Below, piece by piece: positions 45,544 through 54,529 of a stretch of DNA of 64,000 nt. The notes below the pieces were generated by a model. It was not told the DNA's origin. It saw nothing but the letters and a program-made list of their open reading frames with translations, and searched no databases. Source of the stretch: Rubripirellula amarantea (GTDB lineage Bacteria; Planctomycetota; Planctomycetia; Pirellulales; Pirellulaceae); contig NZ_SJPI01000001.1 in NCBI RefSeq assembly GCF_007859865.1, positions 1,178,001 through 1,242,000 on the forward strand, written 5' to 3'. How positions within the stretch are numbered: position 1 is the stretch's first letter; the number at the start of each line of letters is the position of its first letter. Position numbers and translations under genes: made by a program.

Positions 45544-46544
45544 GTTCATCATCGCCGCCACTGTTAGAAGTGGAAAACTTATCGGTTCATTTCCCATTCA
45601 CGCGAGGGTCAATGTTTCGCCCCGAGCACGGTGTCATTCGAGCCGTTGATGGAATCTCGTTTCAGATACGAGAAGGCGAAACGCTTGGACTCGTTGGTGA
45701 ATCGGGTTGTGGAAAATCAACAACCGCACGAACGATCGTGGGATTGTCAAAACCTACTAGCGGAAAAATCCGACTCTGCGGAGATTCGATTGCGGGACTT
45801 TCTGACCGAGCGATGTTGCCCTATCGGCGAATCGTACAAATGGTTTTTCAAGATCCATTCGCTTCTTTGAATCCACGAATGACAGTCGGAGGAATCATCG
45901 GTGAACCGATGGCGATTCACCGCCTGGCAAAAGGGAATGACCGTAAACTCGAAGTATTGCGTTTGATGGAATTGGTGGGACTTAACCCTAGGTTCCTTAA
46001 TCGCTATCCACACGAGTTTAGCGGCGGACAACGACAGAGAATTGGAATTGCACGCGCCCTAGCCGTTGATCCGAAGTTGATCCTATGCGACGAGCCGGTT
46101 TCGGCTCTTGATGTTTCCATCCAAGCCCAAATCATCAATTTGATGATGGACTTGCAGCAAAAACTCGGGCTTTCGTACCTATTCATTGCTCACGACCTAT
46201 CCGTTGTTCGACATATCGCCACTCGCGTTGGCGTGATGTATTTGGGACGCATTGCCGAGCTATCTGAAGCATCGGAACTGTACGCCAATCCGACACATCC
46301 TTACACCGAAGCGTTGTTGTCGGCCGTCCCCGTTCCCGACCCAGTGCTGTCACGAACTCGACAACGCATCAAGCTTGAGGGCGAAGTCCCATCCCCGGAT
46401 CGCCTTTATCCAGGTTGCAACTTTCATGAGCGGTGCCCGCTTGCGGAAGCTTACTGTCGTGAGAAAAGGCCTCAATTGATTCAGATCGGTGAATCAGAGG
46501 ACCACGAAGTCGCTTGCTTGGTGAGAAATCCCGCAGCCGTTTGA
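45540..46544 (+). CDS. oppF: Oligopeptide ABC transporter, ATPase OppF
   Basis: The 334-residue ATPase has Walker [14 protein letters not shown]-loop [14 protein letters not shown], signature [15 protein letters not shown], Walker [13 protein letters not shown] and switch His ([11 protein letters not shown]). The C-terminal oligopeptide-type extension has [17 protein letters not shown] and CL, with the family's Cys cluster. It is the second ATPase of the transporter and closes the five-gene operon oppABCDF. The start overlaps oppD by 4 bases. The following gene, the cryptochrome, begins 51 bases later and may or may not share the transcript. Confidence 0.95.
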   Translation: MSSSSPPLLEVENLSVHFPFTRGSMFRPEHGVIRAVDGISFQIREGETLGLVGESGCGKSTTARTIVGLSKPTSGKIRLCGDSIAGLSDRAMLPYRRIVQMVFQDPFASLNPRMTVGGIIGEPMAIHRLAKGNDRKLEVLRLMELVGLNPRFLNRYPHEFSGGQRQRIGIARALAVDPKLILCDEPVSALDVSIQAQIINLMMDLQQKLGLSYLFIAHDLSVVRHIATRVGVMYLGRIAELSEASELYANPTHPYTEALLSAVPVPDPVLSRTRQRIKLEGEVPSPDRLYPGCNFHERCPLAEAYCREKRPQLIQIGESEDHEVACLVRNPAAV

Positions 46545-46595
46545 CAGATGGCCACAATGTCTTGATCGAACTTCTTCACTCACGACTGAGCTTTC

Positions 46596-48089
46596 ATGAC
46601 GACTTCGCTAGTTTGGTTTCGAAACGACCTTCGCCTGCACGACCATCGCGCACTTAGTCGAGCCGTTCAGCAATCCGATCAAGTGGCCTGCGTATTCGTG
46701 GTCGCACCGTCGGCATTCGAACGAACAAGCTTCGGATACGAACGTGTTGGCCCCTTCCGATTGCAATTTTTACGCGAGTCTTTGATAGACCTGCGAGACA
46801 ACCTTCACAAGATTGGCGGTGTGCTGCACGTCGTCGTTGGTGAACCTGAAATTGTGCTTCCTAGGATTGCTGCCGACATTGAAGCTTCGACGGTTTACTG
46901 CCACCAAGAATACGCCACTGAGGAAACGACGACGCAAACTCGATTGGAAAGCTCGCTTTGCGAATCGGGATGTTCGCTTGAAGTGTCGTCAGCCAACACG
47001 TTGCTCGAAGCGGACGACCTACCGTTTCCGATCGACGAACTACCAGAACTCTTCACACACTTCCGCAACAAGATTGAGCATCGCACCGAAGTTCTATCGC
47101 CCTTAGCTGCACCGACTCGAGTTCCACGTCTTGACGAAAAGACATCCGCCAAGATCCCAGACCAACCAATCGACTCGATTGATTTGCTATGCAGAAACCC
47201 CAGCCGTGACGATGACCAAGCAACCTATGTCGATCGAGCGGTCTTGAAATTCGTTGGTGGTGAATCCGCCGGCCTCGCGAGGGTTGATGACTACCTATGG
47301 AAAAGTGATTGCCTGCGGACGTACAAAGAAACTCGCAACGGAATGATTGGTGCAAACTACTCGTCCAAGTTTTCCGCGTGGTTGGCGATGGGATGTTTGT
47401 CACCTCGGAAGATTTACGAAGAAGTATTGCGATATGAAAAGGAACGCATCCGGAATGAGTCAACGTACTGGATGTACTTCGAATTACTTTGGCGAGACTA
47501 TTTTGCGTTTGTGGTCGCCAAACATGGCCAGCATGTTTTTCAAGTGGGAGGCCTTAGACAGGAGTCGTTGGACTGGAACCAAGACACCGCGTGGTTTGAT
47601 GCATGGCGGAAAGGAAAGACCGGCTATCCGTTGATTGACGCCAACATGCGAGAACTTGAGGAAACGGGATTCATGAGCAACCGTGGACGCCAAAACGTTG
47701 CCAGTTTTCTTACCAAGAACTTGGGTATCGATTGGCGGATGGGAGCCGAGTGGTTTGAATCTCTTTTGATCGACTACGATCCTTGCAGCAATTACGGAAA
47801 TTGGAACTACGTTTCCGGAGTGGGAAACGACGCCCGATCGTTTCGGTGGTTCAATCCTATCAAGCAAGCCTCGGACTATGACCCCGAAGGTAGCTACGTA
47901 AAGCATTGGATACCTGAACTCGCCAGCGTACCGAGCGACAAAGTTCATACGCCGTGGAAGTTGAGCCAAGAGGAACAGCATCGTTATGGAGTCGTGATTG
48001 GTGATCACTACCCTGCCCCGTTGGTTGATCTGTTTCAATCTGCCGATGTTCAAAAGCAACGGTTCATGAAAGCTCGATCGCACCGATGA
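46596..48089 (+). CDS. Cryptochrome DASH-type photolyase-family flavoprotein
   Basis: The 497-residue product starts with the antenna domain (TSLVWFRNDLRLHDHRAL) and ends with the FAD domain, in which SAWLAMGCLSPRKIYEE, ELLWRDYFAFVVAKHG, FMSNRGRQNVASFLTKN and DPCSNYGNWNYVSGVGNDA are conserved. The pieces SNYGNWNYVSGVG and LLWRDYF mark the CRY-DASH branch rather than classic CPD photolyase. These proteins bind FAD and usually a folate and repair cyclobutane dimers in single-stranded DNA, or act as light sensors. The length is normal for CRY-DASH. No carotenoid or light-response genes are nearby. Confidence 0.93.
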   Translation: MTTSLVWFRNDLRLHDHRALSRAVQQSDQVACVFVVAPSAFERTSFGYERVGPFRLQFLRESLIDLRDNLHKIGGVLHVVVGEPEIVLPRIAADIEASTVYCHQEYATEETTTQTRLESSLCESGCSLEVSSANTLLEADDLPFPIDELPELFTHFRNKIEHRTEVLSPLAAPTRVPRLDEKTSAKIPDQPIDSIDLLCRNPSRDDDQATYVDRAVLKFVGGESAGLARVDDYLWKSDCLRTYKETRNGMIGANYSSKFSAWLAMGCLSPRKIYEEVLRYEKERIRNESTYWMYFELLWRDYFAFVVAKHGQHVFQVGGLRQESLDWNQDTAWFDAWRKGKTGYPLIDANMRELEETGFMSNRGRQNVASFLTKNLGIDWRMGAEWFESLLIDYDPCSNYGNWNYVSGVGNDARSFRWFNPIKQASDYDPEGSYVKHWIPELASVPSDKVHTPWKLSQEEQHRYGVVIGDHYPAPLVDLFQSADVQKQRFMKARSHR

Positions 48090-48135
48090 AATCGTGGCAG
48101 GAACGCTTGCCGGTACCATCTACGCTGAACGTCGT

Positions 48136-48777
48136 TCACGGTGCCAGTCGCACGATGTTCCAATTGCCGACATCGCGTTGGTATAAAATTCGGTCATGCA
48201 GACGACTCGGTCGGCCTTGCCAAAATTCAATCTTCATGGGTTCGACTGCGTACCCACCCCAGTGTTCGGGGCACGGCACCTCTTTGCCTTCGAAGGTTTG
48301 TTGCAACTCCTTCATCCGCGCATCTAATTGGTCTGCCGTCACAACCGTCGATTGTTCACTTACATTCGCACCGAGTTGACTTTCACGAGGTCGCGAATGG
48401 AAATAGTCCTCGGATTGTTGTCGAGACGTTTTAGTCACTTTGCCTTCAACCCGCACTTGTCGCTGCAAGTGTGGCCAATAGAAACACAGGGAGGCCACGG
48501 GGTTGTCCGCCAAATCCTCTCCCTTGGCCGAAAGGTAGTTCGTATAGAACAAGAATCGTCCGTTTTCGATTCCTTTCAAAAGCAGGATGCGTGAGCTTAC
48601 CGCCCCTGAACGGGTAGACGTCGACACCGTCATTGCATTGATCTCGACCCAATCCGGTAGATCGGCGAGCTCTGCTTCGCCAAACCAGCGTTGAAACTGA
48701 ACCAATGGGTCTGAATCGACGTCTTTCTCGGACAGACCACCCATGGTGTAAGTCTTACGCATGCTGTGAATCGACAT
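48136..48777 (-). CDS. pdxH: Pyridoxamine 5'-phosphate oxidase
   Basis: The 213-residue product has the FMN-binding split-barrel pattern of PdxH: AMTVSTSTRSGAVSSRILL, FLFYTNYLSAKGEDLADNP, LCFYWPHLQRQVRVEG, QSEDYFHSRPRESQLGA and the C-terminal KIEFWQGRPSRLHDR. It makes pyridoxal 5'-phosphate, the cofactor of aminotransferases, from pyridoxamine or pyridoxine phosphate with FMN and oxygen. All conserved substrate-binding residues that I can place are present. The ATG at 48777 is first in the frame. The gene is convergent with the cryptochrome and divergent from the YqgE gene. Confidence 0.95.
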   Translation of the reverse strand: MSIHSMRKTYTMGGLSEKDVDSDPLVQFQRWFGEAELADLPDWVEINAMTVSTSTRSGAVSSRILLLKGIENGRFLFYTNYLSAKGEDLADNPVASLCFYWPHLQRQVRVEGKVTKTSRQQSEDYFHSRPRESQLGANVSEQSTVVTADQLDARMKELQQTFEGKEVPCPEHWGGYAVEPMKIEFWQGRPSRLHDRILYQRDVGNWNIVRLAP

Positions 48778-48918
48778 TCTGAGTCCTTGTTCCTATTCTT
48801 CGACCGCGAATTTTGAAGAGCGAACGGCTTTTGGCGCGCCGGTTGCCTCTCTTTGTAGGTCGAAATTGAATCACTGCCAACGTGGCAGTAATCGGTCACC
48901 TGTGCGCCTGGATATTAC

Positions 48919-49560
48919 ATGAACGATTCGTTGACGGGTCATTTATTGGTCGCTTCTTCCCTTGTTACCGATCCCATTTACGCCGGTGGCGTTTGCTTGG
49001 TGGTCCACGAGGACGGTGGGCAAGTAATCGGAGTGATGCTCAATCGACCGATGAAACCAAGCCCTGAAGCTTTGTTGACGCTGCTAAAGAATCATCAGTC
49101 CGCCGATCAGGATTCGCCGTCCAAATCAGAGTCTGGCAACCGTCTTGCGCCGCCCTCGTCGCCGGTTCAACCTTCCCCTCAGAGCCTTTCCATCATCGAA
49201 TCCTTGCACTTTGGGGGACCGATTTCCGGACCTGTGGTAGCAATTCACCAAGATTTCAAAATGGCCGAAGCGGAAACGGGAGACGGAATTTACGTCGCAG
49301 CACAAAAGCATCATTTGGAACAATTGGTCCAGGAACGTCAAACTCCGTTTCGGCTCATTGTGGGGCATCTCGATTGGACTCGCGAACAACTGAATGCCGA
49401 GATCTTGGCAGGGATTTGGCACTGCGTACCTGCCACCCGTCAGGCGGTTTTTGCTGCTCCGCAAGACATGTGGGCGAGCGTAATTCGCCGGGCAACCACG
49501 AATTCTATGTCACGTTGGTTGGGACTCCCTGACCTAATCAACGCCAACGAGTTAAACTGA
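48919..49560 (+). CDS. YqgE/AlgH family protein with an inserted loop
   Basis: The 213-residue product follows the YqgE pattern: GHLLVASSLVTDPIYAGG, GQVIGVMLNRPMKPSP, LHFGGPISGPVVAIHQ and VGHLDWTREQLNAEILAG. The family is widespread and of uncertain function; AlgH has been linked to alginate control in Pseudomonas. Here about 30 extra residues rich in Ser, Pro and Gln (roughly 60 to 92) interrupt the usual loop before the conserved FGGP. It is likely cytoplasmic, with no signal peptide or span. The cold-shock-domain gene starts 51 bases later in the same direction. Confidence 0.88.
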   Translation: MNDSLTGHLLVASSLVTDPIYAGGVCLVVHEDGGQVIGVMLNRPMKPSPEALLTLLKNHQSADQDSPSKSESGNRLAPPSSPVQPSPQSLSIIESLHFGGPISGPVVAIHQDFKMAEAETGDGIYVAAQKHHLEQLVQERQTPFRLIVGHLDWTREQLNAEILAGIWHCVPATRQAVFAAPQDMWASVIRRATTNSMSRWLGLPDLINANELN

Positions 49561-49611
49561 CCGAAACCTTTCCGTTTCTCCGTTTATCCTGCTCGGCAGC
49601 TTTAGATCTCC

Positions 49612-50112
49612 ATGGAAGACAAACCTCGACCTTCGAAACCCGTCTATCGTGGTGCACCCCACCAGCGAGATGCTGCCCCCAAGTCAGATCTTCCGCCTCG
49701 ACCTCGACGCCCCAAGTCGCCGCCGCCGAACGCAAAGACCCTCGAGGAAATCAAACGCAAATTTCGCATTCAACGTAAGCGTTTGGGAAAGATCATTGCG
49801 TTAAAGCCGGATTCGACTTTCGGTTTTATCGACGCCGAGGATTTTCGCGAAGATGTGTTTTTTCACCGCGACGTCTGGCAAGGAATGGAAACCAGAGGTG
49901 ATCGACAAGTTCGCATCAACCCAGAAGAAGGCATGTGGGTCGAGTTTGAAATCGACGACATTAGGTTCGAAGCGGAAGGTAAGCTTCGTGCGACGGTGGT
50001 ACGTCCTACTCGACGTCCGATTGGCCGCAAACTATCGGGCCGCGACGCTACCTTTAACATCGTCACTCATCACCCTCGCGCTCGCCGAAAACGGCCTACC
50101 TGGCGCGAATGA
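49612..50112 (+). CDS. Cold-shock-domain nucleic-acid-binding protein
   Basis: The 166-residue product has a basic, proline-rich N-terminal arm of about 50 residues and a cold-shock-like domain at about 58 to 130. That domain carries the two RNA-binding patches GKIIALKPDSTFGFIDAED and EDVFFHRDVW, followed by VEFEIDDIRFEAEGK. Such domains bind single-stranded RNA or DNA and act as chaperones of RNA. The tail is again very basic (RARRKRPTWRE). The sequence is longer and more decorated than the classical 70-residue Csp proteins. It converges with the operon that ends at 50180. Confidence 0.85.
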   Translation: MEDKPRPSKPVYRGAPHQRDAAPKSDLPPRPRRPKSPPPNAKTLEEIKRKFRIQRKRLGKIIALKPDSTFGFIDAEDFREDVFFHRDVWQGMETRGDRQVRINPEEGMWVEFEIDDIRFEAEGKLRATVVRPTRRPIGRKLSGRDATFNIVTHHPRARRKRPTWRE

Positions 50113-50179
50113 ATTGATCGAATCGGACTTCGCTGTATCGCGATATCATTACGACGCAATCGTGACGAAGTGATCGCCA

Positions 50180-52174
50180 TCATTGCGTGGGCGTAGTCTC
50201 GGCCACGTTTCCGCTTTCGTCATCGGCCACGGCAACCTCTTCCCCCTCATCATCATCCTTGGGTTTGGCAGCCGGTAGTTTTCCGCCATTCTGGGTGGCT
50301 TTGATGATATCAGTTTCTAAATCGCGAATAAGCTTAGGATTGATATGCTTTGCCAATAGGTCGCGAGTCGTCGTGAACATTTGGTCGACTTGGCGACGTT
50401 GATTCGGCCCCTCTTTTTCAAGCAGCTTTAAGTAGATTGCTTGCTTCTTCCCCATGTCATCGGCAAGTGCCTCGTTGCTGGGCTGTTCGTTGAGTGCGTT
50501 CATCAGCTCTTTTGCATTGTCGAGTTCGCCTCGCTCAAGTCTCATGCGAATACGAGCTTTGAACAACTCACGAACAGCAACCAAGTCGATGATCGAATTC
50601 TGGACACCTCGAATGTACGCTTCGGCTTGCAAACGCAAATCGTCACCACGTAAGTCGGCGATGACAACCGGCTCCAGACCAGGAACCATGGGCAGACGAG
50701 CCAGCACTGCTCCACCGTTCTTAACATACATCAATCGAAGTGGTTCATCGGTTCGATCGACCTTCAACCTACCACTCCAATCAGTACGCCCAATGAATGT
50801 CATGCTTTTAGATGTTAGTTCTTTTTGGTAGATCTCATATCCGATAAGCGGTTCGTTCGGTTTTCCTTGAGCATGCAAACGCAAGATCGTGTGATCCTGC
50901 TGAGGCTTGGCTTTGATCGCCGTTCGGAACGTTCGATTATTCTTGCGACCTTGCAGACCACCACTTCGACCAGCGTAAAAGTCCATCTCTACCGAAGTGC
51001 CTTCACGTTTATCGACGACAAGGTAAGCCCAATCGATCGGACCAATCAAAAAGGGATTGCCGTTTCGGTCATTCTTTCGAGTCAATGGCCTCAAAACGTC
51101 ACCTGCGGACACTAGGCCTGGTGATTCGTCGGTGATGATCAACCCAGATGCGCGGAGCAAACCCGAAGCATTCTTCTGGCCTGCGTTGTCGATGCGAACC
51201 GTAGGCGCAAACGCATCCATCAAACCTAAACCAACGGTCTGACTAGGCGTGGCACCAACGTTGATCGGCATTCGGCTAACAGGACCGAAATATCGCATGA
51301 GCACATCCATCTCGACGATCTCTACTCGCGGATGCACATCGTTGGTCTTCACGTTGACCAAGTAAACCTTATCGAAGTCTTCGACCTGATCGGCAATCAA
51401 ACCTTGGACGTCGGGTTTAACCAACTTGGCCTCGGGTTCATCCAGAGTCAGGGCCAGCCCTCGCGAGACAAGAATGGCTTCGGTACTTGGATCCGTCCAC
51501 TTTTCCGCCACAACAATCGGATTGTCGCTGACAACTTCAAAGCGCTGCACTAATCCACCAAGCGTCGCGTCACCGCTTGCTTCACCGCGAGCCACAAGAG
51601 AATCAACTGCATCCTTAGTCGTGTAAATTTTCTTGACGAACTTGGCGACGTCGTCAGCCACTCGAATGCGAATGGCCTCGTCGTGATCTTTCTTCACCGC
51701 CAATACCGGATCGACCCCAGTGATCGAGTCGTAGTTAAGTAGCCCCATATCGCGATTCATGATCGCGTGCAGAGAAGACGGCGTTTGCCGAACTTTCATT
51801 CGCCAGATCGAAGCGAAGTCTCGATCCAAAAAGTCTCGTAGAGGTTCAGCAATCGCATCCGCGTCGAACCTTGCGTCGTCTGAAGCCACCCACACCAAAA
51901 CTCGGTATGGTGAATAATCCCATGCTTCGTTTGCAACGTCGTCCTGATCGGATTCCGCTACGACATCCTCCGAAACGGTCGCTTTGTCGGAACCACTACC
52001 TGCTTCACTGGCATCTGGAAGTGGCGATGAACTTGCAGCAGGTGCATCATCTTGGACGTCCGCCGCAGTAACAATACTCGGGATCGTAGCCTGACCCCAA
52101 AACGCTACGAAAAGAAACACCAGAGTGCTGCATGATCGAGGTCGAGACCATCGAAACGTGAACTGATTTATCAT
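50180..52174 (-). CDS. Exported protein of unknown function, last gene of the ExbB/ExbD operon
   Basis: The 664-residue product has a signal peptide (MINQFTFRWSRPRSC, hydrophobic core, cut near TAADV) and then an acidic linker. Residues 90 to 440 contain strands and helices with no known motif (YSPYRVLVWVASDDARFDA; VDKREGTSVEMDFYAGRSG). A helical part near 520 to 600 and an acidic C-terminal tail follow. The sequence does not match a family I know. The start is ATG at 52174; upstream in-frame codons would overlap the previous gene. It begins 4 bases after the end of the peptide-binding-like gene, which shows that it belongs to the same operon and probably to the same envelope assembly. Confidence 0.75.
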   Translation of the reverse strand: MINQFTFRWSRPRSCSTLVFLFVAFWGQATIPSIVTAADVQDDAPAASSSPLPDASEAGSGSDKATVSEDVVAESDQDDVANEAWDYSPYRVLVWVASDDARFDADAIAEPLRDFLDRDFASIWRMKVRQTPSSLHAIMNRDMGLLNYDSITGVDPVLAVKKDHDEAIRIRVADDVAKFVKKIYTTKDAVDSLVARGEASGDATLGGLVQRFEVVSDNPIVVAEKWTDPSTEAILVSRGLALTLDEPEAKLVKPDVQGLIADQVEDFDKVYLVNVKTNDVHPRVEIVEMDVLMRYFGPVSRMPINVGATPSQTVGLGLMDAFAPTVRIDNAGQKNASGLLRASGLIITDESPGLVSAGDVLRPLTRKNDRNGNPFLIGPIDWAYLVVDKREGTSVEMDFYAGRSGGLQGRKNNRTFRTAIKAKPQQDHTILRLHAQGKPNEPLIGYEIYQKELTSKSMTFIGRTDWSGRLKVDRTDEPLRLMYVKNGGAVLARLPMVPGLEPVVIADLRGDDLRLQAEAYIRGVQNSIIDLVAVRELFKARIRMRLERGELDNAKELMNALNEQPSNEALADDMGKKQAIYLKLLEKEGPNQRRQVDQMFTTTRDLLAKHINPKLIRDLETDIIKATQNGGKLPAAKPKDDDEGEEVAVADDESGNVAETTPTQ

Positions 52175-52178
52175 GAGA

Positions 52179-54527
52179 CTAGTTTCCGATCCGCCAATTG
52201 TCGGCATTCTGGTAAAGCGAAACGATGTCGCTACCCATTCCAATAAGGTCTCGCCGATACGCGTAGGAGTCGACCATTTGCCAAAGTGGAATGATGGGCA
52301 ACTCGTGATGCGAGATTGCGTGCAAACTAATCAGCCCGTCGCGAACCTCTCGCCAATTCTTAGCCTCTTCGATCCTACGCAACCCCAACCCAACTAGCTG
52401 ATCGTTACTCTTGGCGAGCCCCTCGGGACCAAGCACTCGGCGAGCGTCGATCACCGGTTCCCAAACCGCAGCGGAGACATAAACGATGTCAGCGATGTCT
52501 TCGTCGGAATTTGGGAACGTTCGGCCAACCGGAAGTTCAACCAATTCCACTTCAAGTCCGATCAATTCCCATTGGCTTCGAATTGCTTCACACGCGACGC
52601 GAGACATGTTATCGCTAGGAAATGCCAAGCGAATGGGTGTAAGCTCGGGCACTTCTTCTTTCTTACGCTGAGCCATTGATTCCATTTGGTTCTTATTCAT
52701 CGCTAACAACAATTTCGCCAGCGGCGGTTCATAGTTGCGAGGCTTGATATTGCGATCGTAGGCGTAACCTAGCGGGTCATTCAGCTCGATTCCCGCTGGG
52801 AAAGGCCCTGACAGTACTCGACAACCTTCAAAGTCGAGACCTTCGAGCAGTTCACCTTTGAGGATGTCTTCCCGGTTGATTCCGTAGACCAACGCGCGCC
52901 GGAACGTTCGCTCGGCAAGATAGGGATGGTCCGAACACGGTACCAACATGTGAACGGTGGGTAATGGATAGTTGACGACCTTCACGTTTCGGCTTTTTCT
53001 TAGCCGCACCGCGTCAGCGGGAAACAATTGATCGAGCACATCCAATTCACCTCGAAGCAACTGGCCGACCCCTTCAGCACCCGAATCCAATCGGTTCTCG
53101 ACGATTTCACGAGGTTGGTTTTCCGTTTTGGGTTTTCCCGACAACACGTAACGAACCAACTTATAATCGTCTTCCACCAAGTCCGTTCGATAATCGCCAG
53201 TCGGAGATCCAGGTTCGCCACCAAACCAGCTTCCATCAACGGGAATTTGCAGCAAACAGATGGGCAAGACATGAGGGCGACGCAGGTTAAACGAAATCTG
53301 CTGCGGTCCGTCCAACGCGATGGTTTCCACCGCCGCCGCCCATGGCGAGAAATACTCTGAAGAGTTTTTCTGAGCTCGACGAGCCATCACGTCAGCTAGG
53401 TAATAGCCTTGGATTTGATCCAATGGCGGTTTGAGCTCCTGCGGAGTAAGCATCAAGTCAAACTGCATACGATTGGGATTCATCTCCGTATCGCCGAAGA
53501 TAAAACTGTACTCACCACCCTCTGGTCCCGCGCCCTGGATTTCAAACACGGTGCGGTAGAGCAATCGACCAGCGCGGCGAGCCGCCCAGTTGTCGATCCG
53601 AGTCGGTTCAAATACCGTCGCTGACTGCAACACACCAACGTTGACCAACGGATACGTGTTTTGAATCTGCCTTAATAGTTGAGTGTTGCCTTCGAGGTTG
53701 GGTTCAACGTACGCGCTTTCGCGAATGAAACGACGAGCGGATCGGTAGTCCTTTTCTTTAAAGGCCGCTATCGCTTGGTCTTGCTTGGCCTTCGCCATAG
53801 CCATGAATGTGTCATTCCATTTTTTGACCGCGTCGATCTTTTCGTTGGGATAATCCGATTCGATGCGAGTGAGCAACTGACGCGCGAGATCCAATTTTCC
53901 GTCTTCGACCAAGCCCTTCATCAAACGATCAATCACGCCGCTCATGGCCTTGATCACCTTGGATCGCTCAAAGCTTGGGTCGTATGCTTTAAGTTCTTCT
54001 AGCATCGCCAGCGTGGAAGCCCATTCCTGCTTTTTGGCGCGAGAGATCGCGTCCTTCCAAATGAACTCGCTACGCAACTTTCGCAGGCCGGGACGATTGG
54101 GGAAATCACGGATCAAGACGGAAAGGAATGGATAAGCACCAACAAAATCCGCTTTAGCGATACGCTCTTTTGCTTCCCGTTCCAGTCGGACTTCCCAAAG
54201 GTCAATCCTTTCGATGTCCGACCACTTGCACGTGAGGTCTTTACCCTCAACGCCCAGCACTTGAAACTTCACGCTCCCCGATGGGCTTGACGGTGGTTTT
54301 CGCCCAGGGAAATCTAGCAGGTGTGCTTTGCACCAGCCGCCACCAGACTTTTCCGTAAAGTAAATGATGTCGTGCGGCTCTTCTTGCAGAAGCGCTAATC
54401 CAGGCTCTTCCGGCATGCCTTCTTGCGCGAAGTTAAGAAGTTGCGCGGACGCATCCTTCCCTCCCAATACACCCGAGAGAGCGAACACCAACAATATTAA
54501 TGACAGATTGTAAATCGGTTTCCTCAT
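52179..54527 (-). CDS. Exported TPR plus peptide-binding-protein (SBP family 5) fusion
   Basis: The 782-residue product has a signal peptide (MRKPIYNLSLILLVFALSG). Residues about 110 to 290 are helical repeats of the TPR sort (LRSEFIWKDAISRAKKQEW; QAIAAFKEKDYRSARRFIR). From about 300 on it has the family-5 solute-binding fold: VLQSATVFEPTRIDN, ISFNLRRPHVLPICLLQIP, GQLLRGELDVLDQLFP, RTFRRALVYGINREDIL and LIGLEVELVELPVGRTF. In normal ABC systems this fold feeds a permease; here the operon contains ExbB/ExbD proteins and no ABC subunit. The function is probably binding of a peptide or glycopeptide. The start is the ATG at 54527, 2 bases after the preceding stop. Confidence 0.8.
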   Translation of the reverse strand: MRKPIYNLSLILLVFALSGVLGGKDASAQLLNFAQEGMPEEPGLALLQEEPHDIIYFTEKSGGGWCKAHLLDFPGRKPPSSPSGSVKFQVLGVEGKDLTCKWSDIERIDLWEVRLEREAKERIAKADFVGAYPFLSVLIRDFPNRPGLRKLRSEFIWKDAISRAKKQEWASTLAMLEELKAYDPSFERSKVIKAMSGVIDRLMKGLVEDGKLDLARQLLTRIESDYPNEKIDAVKKWNDTFMAMAKAKQDQAIAAFKEKDYRSARRFIRESAYVEPNLEGNTQLLRQIQNTYPLVNVGVLQSATVFEPTRIDNWAARRAGRLLYRTVFEIQGAGPEGGEYSFIFGDTEMNPNRMQFDLMLTPQELKPPLDQIQGYYLADVMARRAQKNSSEYFSPWAAAVETIALDGPQQISFNLRRPHVLPICLLQIPVDGSWFGGEPGSPTGDYRTDLVEDDYKLVRYVLSGKPKTENQPREIVENRLDSGAEGVGQLLRGELDVLDQLFPADAVRLRKSRNVKVVNYPLPTVHMLVPCSDHPYLAERTFRRALVYGINREDILKGELLEGLDFEGCRVLSGPFPAGIELNDPLGYAYDRNIKPRNYEPPLAKLLLAMNKNQMESMAQRKKEEVPELTPIRLAFPSDNMSRVACEAIRSQWELIGLEVELVELPVGRTFPNSDEDIADIVYVSAAVWEPVIDARRVLGPEGLAKSNDQLVGLGLRRIEEAKNWREVRDGLISLHAISHHELPIIPLWQMVDSYAYRRDLIGMGSDIVSLYQNADNWRIGN

Positions 54528-54529
54528 GC

